DNA of 6,628 bases from contig JAITHZ010000301.1 in the NCBI GenBank assembly GCA_031279795.1, positions 1 to 6,628 on the forward strand. Reading direction: 5' to 3'. The notes beneath the pieces are model-generated. The model was not told where the DNA came from. It worked only from the letters and a program-made list of their open reading frames with translations, and did no database searches. The translations under genes and the position numbers were made by a program. Shown here one piece after another: positions 1 through 4,457 of the stretch. Each line of letters begins with the position of its first letter. The stretch's first letter is position 1. The stretch comes from Bacteroidales bacterium (lineage in GTDB: Bacteria; Bacteroidota; Bacteroidia; Bacteroidales; WRGA01).

Positions 1-191
1 ATTTGAGCGCCATATCCACCGCAAAAGACGAAGGTAGAATGGAAGGACGGGAAGAAGGTAGGGAAGAAGGCAGAATTGAACGTGAAAAACTCACTAAGGA
101 ACTTGAGAAAGAACGTGAAGAACGTAAAAAACTTACTCAAGAATACGAAACTGCTTTAGCCGAACTTGCACGGTTAAAAAAAACGTTGTAA
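1..191 (+). CDS. 3' end of an Rpn-like (PD-(D/E)XK nuclease/transposase family) protein, partial
   Basis: The reading frame is open from the left edge to the TAA at 189-191, so the gene is cut by the window; the TTG at 3-5 is unlikely to be its start. The visible 62 residues have no catalytic domain. They begin with STAKDEGRMEG, pass through GREEGREEGRIE tetrapeptide repeats and end in a highly charged Lys/Glu coiled coil (about residues 25-60, KLTKELEKEREERKKL). This low-complexity tail is typical of Rpn-family recombination-promoting nuclease/putative transposase proteins, which are abundant in Bacteroidota. The family call rests on the tail alone; any protein with a GREE-type coiled-coil tail would look the same. 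The next gene starts 41 nt downstream on the same strand, across a poly-A-rich gap with no evident terminator, so co-transcription is possible. Confidence 0.6.
   Translation, partial: LSAISTAKDEGRMEGREEGREEGRIEREKLTKELEKEREERKKLTQEYETALAELARLKKTL
45..80 (+). repeat. 12-bp tandem coding repeat (GREE/GRIE)
   Basis: Three consecutive 12-bp units (GGACGGGAAGAA, GGTAGGGAAGAA, GGCAGAATTGAA) encode GREE-GREE-GRIE. Being in-frame multiples of three, unit gain or loss would lengthen or shorten the charged tail without breaking the gene. Confidence 0.7.
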
Positions 192-232
192 GAACAAAAA
201 AAAACATATAAAGAATAAATAAATAAAATAAT

Positions 233-1504
233 ATGAAATCTATGAGAAACAAAAAAAATTGTGGAACTGTCAAAATAACGCTGTTGTTGCTGATTTTTTG
301 CTTTCTGTCTGCGCACGCAGGGGGGCAGACCATTTCGCTGGATATGCCGAATTTAATTTACACCAGTTATGCATTTGTATTTTATGCAGGAGAAAAAGAA
401 GATACTGTAGCCACAGGCCGAATAGACAAAGAGGGCAAGGCGGTTATTTCCATACCTGCGAGCAAAGCGGGCTATTGCGGTGCAGCACGTCTGAAAATAC
501 AAGGCAGAGGGGAGCGAATGATGATTGTTTGCCGCGAGCAGAATTTTTCGGTATTTTCGCAGGAGATGGAAGATATGACGGAGGTGTCTTACAACCATTC
601 GTCTGAAAACGAAGAACTGATGCAAGTCATTACGAAACACCGCAGAATTGTTGAAAAATACGGCAGAGCGCTTTCCCAAATGGAAAACTACAGCAAAACC
701 GATAAATTCTACAAAGCGCTCGAAGAGGAAAATGCATCGCTGCAAACCGAATATGCCGCTCTGCTTGGCAACATCGCAGCAAACAACAAGTATGCCGCCC
801 GAATGATGGAGATATTGCTCTACATGACGGGCAACAGCGTTGTGCTGGGGCAACAGCCAGCAGAAATCATGGCAGAGCAGCGGAAATTCATCACCGAAAA
901 GCTGAATTTCAACGCCCTTTACACAAGCGGCTTCTGGACTCCTGCTATTGGCTTGTGGTTTGAGCAGACAATGCTGCTCGGCGACAGCGCACTGGTTACA
1001 GACGCGAAAAAAATGCTTGCCCGTGTGGATGACGTCGTCGTGCAGCGTGCGCTGATGCAAAGTTTCATAGACATCTTCAGCCGTTATTCAATGGAGAGTC
1101 TGCTGCCGGAAATCAGCAGCAGTTACGCCGTTCCCATTCGTGGCAACATAGCCCCAGCAATAATCAACGGCAACGACACGATTATGCCAAAAAACGCATT
1201 GATAGTCTTCTACGACAGCAATTGCGGCACTTGCCACGACGAACTGCGCCAAATCATAGAAAAATACAGCCTGATGCAGGATAACCATATGGACGTGTAT
1301 TCAATTGCCGCTGACACCAGCATTGACACTTTTTCGGCAACCGCACAAAAGATTGTCTGGAAAAACAATTTTTGCGATTTCAAGGGTTTCGATGGCGTCA
1401 ATTTCATCAATTACGGAGTTGTTGGCACACCTACCATCATTCTGGTCGACAGGGAAGGTATCCTCAGAGGCCGATACGCAAGAGCTAAAGATTTTTTTAA
1501 TTAA
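233..1504 (+). CDS. exported thioredoxin-fold protein (TlpA/DUF5106-like)
   Basis: A 423-residue protein with a signal peptide: basic N-terminus (MRNKKN), hydrophobic core LLLLIFCFLS at about 17-26, and a likely signal peptidase I site after AHA (residue 29). Residues 33-115 look like a beta-rich domain of the kind that precedes Bacteroidota thioredoxins (DUF4369-like, weak). Residues 120-310 are mostly helical. The C-terminal thioredoxin fold has the redox motif C331-G-T-C334 after the strand ALIVFYDSN, and the cis-proline loop GVVGTPT (P400) before the strand IILVDREG. It probably acts in the periplasm as a thiol-disulfide oxidoreductase; the substrate is unknown. The protein ends only about 12 residues after the last strand, so the usual final helix seems short or missing, and a T7 tract lies at the 3' end. 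Starts at 233 and 242 (ATG) are both possible and give the same mature protein. No Bacteroidota -7 motif (TAnnTTTG) is seen in the 41-nt upstream gap. Confidence 0.8.
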   Translation: MKSMRNKKNCGTVKITLLLLIFCFLSAHAGGQTISLDMPNLIYTSYAFVFYAGEKEDTVATGRIDKEGKAVISIPASKAGYCGAARLKIQGRGERMMIVCREQNFSVFSQEMEDMTEVSYNHSSENEELMQVITKHRRIVEKYGRALSQMENYSKTDKFYKALEEENASLQTEYAALLGNIAANNKYAARMMEILLYMTGNSVVLGQQPAEIMAEQRKFITEKLNFNALYTSGFWTPAIGLWFEQTMLLGDSALVTDAKKMLARVDDVVVQRALMQSFIDIFSRYSMESLLPEISSSYAVPIRGNIAPAIINGNDTIMPKNALIVFYDSNCGTCHDELRQIIEKYSLMQDNHMDVYSIAADTSIDTFSATAQKIVWKNNFCDFKGFDGVNFINYGVVGTPTIILVDREGILRGRYARAKDFFN

Positions 1505-1536
1505 GAATATTAAGAATTAAGGATACAGTATTTTCT

Positions 1537-1806
1537 TTAATCGAAGTACAATCCGACAAGTAAAGCGATTGCAAGCAAAATTCGTCCGCACCATACCTGA
1601 AAATTCCGCAAACTTGTAAGTGGGGCTTTTACCTGTTTAACGACTTCAACAGTAAACGGAACGCGGATTGTGTCGCATTTGAAAATACTGTCGCGAATGA
1701 TTTTATCGCGGTACAAGTATTTGTAAGGAGACAAACCGCGCTCTCGGCGAAGTTCTGCGATGCGGCGGCCTATAAGTTCTATGTACTGCAATTTCTGTTT
1801 ATTCAT
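1537..1806 (-). CDS. chimeric small ORF: XRE-like N-terminus joined to a phage-type membrane C-terminus
   Basis: This 89-codon ORF converges on the thioredoxin gene, with 32 nt between the two stops. Residues 1-26 (ending IGRRIAELRRERGLS) read like the first helix of an XRE/Cro-type HTH repressor, which would normally continue with QEELA-type residues of helix 2. Here the HTH stops. From about residue 27 the sequence becomes YKYLYRDKIIRDS...DTIRVPF, followed by one hydrophobic segment near the C-terminus (ILLAIALLVGLYF, about 76-88). The second part resembles the C-terminal end of small membrane proteins in Bacteroidota prophages (Rz/spanin-like or lysis-cassette proteins), recognised only from the RD/DTIRVP pattern and the terminal membrane helix. 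I infer a fusion or deletion product, perhaps no longer functional; the frame is intact. No SD sequence is seen. Confidence 0.5.
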   Translation of the reverse strand: MNKQKLQYIELIGRRIAELRRERGLSPYKYLYRDKIIRDSIFKCDTIRVPFTVEVVKQVKAPLTSLRNFQVWCGRILLAIALLVGLYFD

Positions 1807-1867
1807 ATTTATTGATATTTATTTTTAAAAGAAATAAACTAATATCATTTTTTATTTTAATAACTTC

Positions 1868-1877
1868 GTCGCGCGAC
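1868..1877. promoter_or_regulatory. perfect 10-bp palindrome, possible operator
   Basis: GTCGCGCGAC is a perfect GC-rich palindrome in a very AT-rich stretch, about 62 bp upstream of the ATG of the minus-strand ORF that starts with an XRE-like sequence. TT and AA flank it symmetrically after one mismatch on each side. A repressor site for the ancestral XRE gene is a reasonable guess, but nothing else supports it. Confidence 0.25.
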
Positions 1878-1937
1878 AAAACCGCAGTAGCTTCTAAAAT
1901 AAATTTTGCGAGTATCTTGCTTTGCAATAAATTGAAA

Positions 1938-1977
1938 ACAATGAAAAACCGTTATAACACTGTGCATTATAACGGTT
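1938..1977 (-). terminator. probable intrinsic terminator of the minus-strand operon
   Basis: Read on the minus strand, an 11-bp perfect stem (AACCGTTATAA / TTATAACGGTT, arms 1967-1977 and 1947-1957) with a 9-nt loop is followed directly by a T-rich run (TTTCATTGTTTT). It lies 260 nt beyond the stop codon of the last operon gene. The stem is AT-rich, so termination may be weak. On the plus strand the stem has no U tract. Confidence 0.45.
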
Positions 1978-2003
1978 GATATAACTTTGTTCGTTGTTTG
2001 TTT

Positions 2004-2040
2004 ATGGGCGGTTACTTTCGATACAAAATGTAACCGCCAT
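2004..2040. repeat. inverted repeat (9-bp GGCGGTTAC stem)
   Basis: GGCGGTTAC (2007-2015) and GTAACCGCC (2030-2038) form a perfect 9-bp stem with a 14-nt loop; flanking AT at 2004-2005 and 2039-2040 adds two pairs around a bulged G. It has no T tract on either side, so it is not a classical terminator. It sits 29 bp from the AACCGTTATAA hairpin. The role is unknown; it could be part of an element end or a recombination site. Confidence 0.5.
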
Positions 2041-2055
2041 TTATTATCAGCTATT

Positions 2056-2083
2056 TACAAATAAAGGGTACAAATAAGGTACA
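2056..2083. repeat. tandem ~12-bp repeat, TACAAATAA(A)GG(G)
   Basis: Two full units (TACAAATAAAGGG, 2056-2068; TACAAATAAGG, 2069-2079) and the start of a third (TACA, 2080-2083). It lies in the non-coding region between the operon end and the resident genes, where short direct repeats often serve as recombinase arm sites or replication iterons. Neither role can be shown from the sequence. Confidence 0.55.
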
Positions 2084-2141
2084 TTTTTCCAGCCAACACC
2101 TATAATCAAAAATAGAAAAACCTGATTATTATGTGAACTGC

Positions 2142-2220
2142 TTATCCACAATGAGCAAGTTAAAAGGATGAATAATTTCATAAAATAAAGAAAAACAAAC
2201 AACTTACTTATTGTGGATTA
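2142..2220. other. candidate replication origin or recombination site: 20-bp inverted repeat with DnaA-box-like ends
   Basis: TTATCCACAATGAGCAAGTT (2142-2161) is repeated in inverted orientation at 2201-2220; the reverse complement of the second arm is TAATCCACAATAAGTAAGTT, matching at 17 of 20 positions. The left arm begins with TTATCCACA, an exact match to the DnaA-box consensus TTWTNCACA; the right arm has one mismatch to it. The 39-bp spacer is almost entirely A/T and could act as an unwinding region. It lies 17 bp beyond the stop of the last gene of a helicase/primase operon, a natural place for an element origin. An attachment site or a protein-binding dyad unrelated to DnaA is the main alternative. 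Confidence 0.45.
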
Positions 2221-2236
2221 CGACTTTTTTTTCACA

Positions 2237-2542
2237 CTACAAAGAACGATAGTCCTTTAGCTGTTTATCTACCTGCATAAGCGTATCTATCTGATGCTGA
2301 ATAATATTGGCCGTATTAGATTCTTTGTCTTCCTGTTGCTTCTTGGGGATTATGTACTGCATCAGCTTTTCAATTATCTGCCATCGTTCTTTTGGTTCTA
2401 ATGAGGCCAAATCTTTTTCCAGTAATTCCTGATTGTTTTCTATGAGAGATTTCACCCATTGTCGTAAATCGGTGGTTACTTTGTTTGGCGTGCCTTTTGG
2501 CCGCCCGTACGGATTTCCTGTTTTTCCTTTTTTTTGTGCCAT
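2237..2542 (-). CDS. small GNPYGRPKG-type protein, terminase small subunit-like (DUF5681-like)
   Basis: A 101-residue protein, basic at the N-terminus and mostly helical after that. Residues 9-20 (GNPYGRPKGTPN) carry the G-N-P-x-G-R-P-K-G signature of phage-associated DUF5681-like proteins. GRPKG also resembles an AT-hook, so minor-groove DNA binding is plausible. The following helix LRQWVKSLIENNQELLEKDL and the ERWQIIEKLMQYIIP segment match the general shape of Bacteroidota phage small-terminase-like proteins. It is the last gene of the operon, with 14 nt (AAAACATATTTGAT) separating it from the nuclease stop. No large terminase is in the window, so its job could be DNA recognition for packaging, or simply a DNA-binding accessory of the element. 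No SD is evident. Confidence 0.6.
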   Translation of the reverse strand: MAQKKGKTGNPYGRPKGTPNKVTTDLRQWVKSLIENNQELLEKDLASLEPKERWQIIEKLMQYIIPKKQQEDKESNTANIIQHQIDTLMQVDKQLKDYRSL

Positions 2543-2556
2543 ATCAAATATGTTTT

Positions 2557-3030
2557 TTAAATGTTCTTTTCATATTTTTCTTTCTTTATTTTCTCCAAAA
2601 ATTCATCGAATGAATGAACAAAAATATAAATCCCTCCTGAATCTTCAATTCTTTTTTGCACTTTTAATTGTTCGGGGCGGGGCTTGTCCCGTCCAACCTT
2701 CACTTCTATTGATACATGTTTCCCGTCAATCACAGCAGTAATGTCAGCCATTCCTTTTGTACTTCCAGAGTAGATGTATTTATTTAAACGCTTGCTATAA
2801 ATGCCGGTTGTGTTTACCCGTGCGGCAAAATAGCCTTGAATTTTAAGCCATGCAATTATACATTTGGTTAATCCGTTCGCTGTATCATCTCTGAATGTAT
2901 TCTTAACCAAATAACGCACAGGCGTATCATGGTATTGTGTTCGTTTGCAGTCAAAATGCAGCTGTTCCAGTTCTTTAATTGAAGCCGGTTTAACGTATCG
3001 TGGTTTCTTTTCCTTCACAATTAATTTCAT
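2557..3030 (-). CDS. VRR-NUC family nuclease
   Basis: A 157-residue protein when started at the ATG at 3030-3028, which overlaps the TGA of the upstream primase gene (ATGA). An upstream in-frame start at 3117 would add 29 residues inside the primase gene and is less likely. The PD-(D/E)XK core is clear: a helix before the strand, STKGMADI with D96, then HVSIEVK with E109 and K111, and RPEQLKVQKRIEDSGG with Q121, followed by the strand IYIFVHS. This G-x-ADI ... EVK ... EQ layout is that of VRR-NUC domains, which cut branched or single/double-strand junction DNA and are common stand-alone genes next to phage helicases. The first 90 residues hold the N-terminal part, including a helix at 53-68. 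Its likely role is processing replication or recombination intermediates of the element. Confidence 0.85.
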   Translation of the reverse strand: MKLIVKEKKPRYVKPASIKELEQLHFDCKRTQYHDTPVRYLVKNTFRDDTANGLTKCIIAWLKIQGYFAARVNTTGIYSKRLNKYIYSGSTKGMADITAVIDGKHVSIEVKVGRDKPRPEQLKVQKRIEDSGGIYIFVHSFDEFLEKIKKEKYEKNI

Positions 3031-4208
3031 ATCGTTAATGTTTTTAAATTGATAAATACTTTTTTCATTTCCGTAATTTCTACATCTGGCATGGGTATTA
3101 TTTTCGGATATTGGCATAGACGCTTATTGTAAGCCTCAACGCTTGGATACACCGTATAAGTAGTGCGTCCGTCTGGAGGTGTCGGTATGTACAGCGTTCC
3201 GGCATCGGAAACATACGCCGTATATTGCTTGCCCTGTTCCGGCTGCGGCTCGTTTGGATTTTGTTCCGGATGTTTTTTTTCGGGCGTTTGTGGCTTTGAA
3301 AAATCAACAGTAGAAAACTTTACCAAATAATCACTCAAATCAAATCCCGCCTTGCGTTCTGCTTCGGTAGCGGCTGTTTCTATCAAATTGGAAACGGACA
3401 CACTTTTACAGATTGCCCGCAACGCTTTGGCTTTGCCGCTCCATTTGTCGAACATTCCACAATCAGGATACAAAACCACATCCCGCCCTTTCAGGCATCG
3501 GCATTTGTCGATATTCAAGCCCTCACTGCCACCACAAGCAAGCCACAAAAATTGAGGACAATACACGCTTGCTATTATTGCCGTCTTTTCGCTTTCTACA
3601 ATAGCAACCGGTTTCGTGGCATCACGCAAAAGGTGTTCGCCGAACAAACATTGCTTCAAAGAAAAATCAGGCAGTTTCAGGATTGTATGCACCCAACTAA
3701 CCGGCGGCATTACATCTTTTCGGCGGTGTCCGTCTGCTGCATATTGAATTACTTTGCCGGTGCGGATTTTCCCCGCTGTATCCATTTGCCAGAAGATAGT
3801 GCCGCCATTTTTTGACGTTCCGATATGATAGTGTTCTACTGTTTGGCGTGTAGCCTCATCGCCAACAATTAAGTGCATAAATTGAATTAGCGCATTGTTT
3901 TCGTATCCCTGCAACGATTTTTTGAATATGTCCGCATCAATATAAGACGGTGCAGGTTGAGGCTTTGGGCTTGGATTTTGATAGGGCGTGAAATTTTTTA
4001 CACCCTCAAAGGAGATATTATTGTCCGTAAAATACTGCTTCGGGCTGTAATGGTGTCCGCAATTATCGGCGCGGTCGCATTTGCCGACGGTGGAATGTAG
4101 CGGAGCGCCTGTCGTACTGTCGATGTACAATACAAAGGTTTTACACTCGCACGCCGGACATATCGCTTTCCCTCGTTTCGTTAACTGATATTTGTATGAT
4201 GTATTCAT
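3027..4208 (-). CDS. zinc-finger/Toprim primase-like protein (DUF6371-like)
   Basis: A 393-residue protein. The N-terminus has a zinc-binding pattern C17-x2-C20 ... C44-x5-C50 with H52/H53, inside a CHC2-like context (CPAC ... GKCDRADNCGHHYSPKQYF), which is the primer-template reader of DnaG-type primases. Residues about 198-262 look like a Toprim fold: VAIVESEKTA with acidic E205/E207, LACGGSEGLN, and VVLYPDCGMFD with D249 and D254. This order matches Bacteroidota DUF6371/Toprim-like proteins of mobile elements; the name is from memory. From about 300 a Pro/Gln/Glu-rich linker leads to a separate C-terminal segment. It probably makes primers for the helicase encoded two genes upstream. The start ATG at 4208-4206 overlaps the TGA of the micro-gene (ATGA), and the stop overlaps the nuclease start, so coupling is likely at both ends. 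Confidence 0.8.
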   Translation of the reverse strand: MNTSYKYQLTKRGKAICPACECKTFVLYIDSTTGAPLHSTVGKCDRADNCGHHYSPKQYFTDNNISFEGVKNFTPYQNPSPKPQPAPSYIDADIFKKSLQGYENNALIQFMHLIVGDEATRQTVEHYHIGTSKNGGTIFWQMDTAGKIRTGKVIQYAADGHRRKDVMPPVSWVHTILKLPDFSLKQCLFGEHLLRDATKPVAIVESEKTAIIASVYCPQFLWLACGGSEGLNIDKCRCLKGRDVVLYPDCGMFDKWSGKAKALRAICKSVSVSNLIETAATEAERKAGFDLSDYLVKFSTVDFSKPQTPEKKHPEQNPNEPQPEQGKQYTAYVSDAGTLYIPTPPDGRTTYTVYPSVEAYNKRLCQYPKIIPMPDVEITEMKKVFINLKTLTI

Positions 4209-4327
4209 AAAAAAAATGTTTGTTTTTTACCGGCATTTGCGGCACTTGCGACATTGTTATTAAATTTTTGTGTCGCAAGTGTCGTTTGTGTCGCTTGTTT
4301 TAAAACTTTTTTTTTCAGTAAGGACAT
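4205..4327 (-). CDS. micro-gene B, 40 residues, MSLLKKK...KKQTFFL
   Basis: A 40-codon frame begins MSLLKKKVLK, continues with a Thr/Ala/Asn-rich centre (ATQTTLATQ ... NNNVASAANAG) and ends KKQTFFL. It was not recognised as a known family. Its TGA overlaps the primase ATG as ATGA. The centre is encoded by a palindrome of 9-bp words (4231-4294). An upstream copy (4340-4457) shares the first nine or so and the last seven residues but not the centre. An open frame runs through from 4429 in that copy, so the protein could also be made as a 74-residue fusion (4205-4429). The conserved ends and exact fit into the overlap chain argue that it is translated. There is no signal peptide or membrane span. 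Confidence 0.5.
   Translation of the reverse strand: MSLLKKKVLKQATQTTLATQKFNNNVASAANAGKKQTFFL
4231..4294. repeat. palindrome of 9-bp words inside micro-gene B
   Basis: On the plus strand the right arm is three 9-bp units TGTCGCAAG, TGTCGTTTG, TGTCGCTTG (from 4271). The left arm is CGGCATTTG, CGGCACTTG, CGACATTGT (from 4231). The inner 14 bp (4240-4253 against 4271-4284) pair with one mismatch across a 17-nt AT-rich loop; the outer units pair only partly. Each arm is therefore a direct repeat and the two arms are inverted. No T tract follows, so this is not a simple terminator. Confidence 0.8.
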
Positions 4328-4339
4328 CCATTGTTCCCA

Positions 4340-4457
4340 TAAAAAAAATATTTGTTTTTTTCTTCGTCCCAAAATCCCATTATCCCATTTTCCCAAATTT
4401 GCGGGATAATGGGATAATGGGATAATCATTTTAAAGACTTTTTTTTAATAAGGACAT
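4340..4457 (-). pseudogene. micro-gene A, frameshifted tandem copy of micro-gene B
   Basis: ATG at 4457-4455 directly follows the TGA of the helicase gene (TGA-ATG). As written it encodes only MSLLKKSL and stops at 4431. Losing one A from the A8 run at 4439-4446, or slipping there, gives MSLLKKVFKMIIPLS..., which then stays open through RRKKQIFFL and into copy B. In that frame copy A is 39 residues long with the same ends as copy B (MSLLKK, KKQxFFL) and an unrelated centre. Copy B ends TTA-TGA; the matching position here is TTA-TGG, so the stop is lost and the two copies are fused in frame. It may be a decayed duplicate, or a gene expressed by slippage. Confidence 0.45.
4367..4426. repeat. 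palindrome of 8-bp words inside micro-gene A
   Basis: Left arm on the plus strand: four 8-bp units TCCCAAAA, TCCCATTA, TCCCATTT, TCCCAAAT (4367-4398). Right arm: GGGATAAT three times exactly (4403-4426). 4375-4394 pairs with 4403-4422 at 19 of 20 positions around an 8-nt loop, a very stable hairpin in either strand's RNA or in single-stranded DNA. It has no adjacent T tract suited to termination. Confidence 0.9.

Noticed and set aside
353..1060. Long minus-strand open frame (235 codons) opposite the thioredoxin gene
   Set aside because: It is antisense to a protein with a clear signal peptide and CGTC/cis-Pro fold, and its translation is Cys/His/Phe-rich with no recognisable domain.
1505..1536. 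Terminator between the converging thioredoxin gene and the chimeric ORF
   Set aside because: The gap has repeated TTAAGAAT-like strings but no convincing GC-bearing stem or T tract.
1807..2236. tRNA gene serving as the attachment site
   Set aside because: I saw no cloverleaf, T-loop GTTCRANNC pattern or anticodon arm in this AT-rich stretch.
3031..3117. Upstream ATG at 3117 as start of the VRR-NUC protein
   Set aside because: It would overlap the primase gene by 91 nt and add a low-quality segment (NNTHARCRNYGNEKS); the ATG at 3030 overlaps the primase stop exactly as ATGA.
3098..3307. 69-codon minus-strand frame inside the primase gene
   Set aside because: It is a shadow in another frame of the Pro/Gln-rich C-terminal part of the primase-like gene.
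4205..4430. CRISPR array
   Set aside because: The repeated words are only 8-9 bp, contiguous and arranged as a palindrome, with no 25-40-bp repeats or unique spacers and no cas genes.
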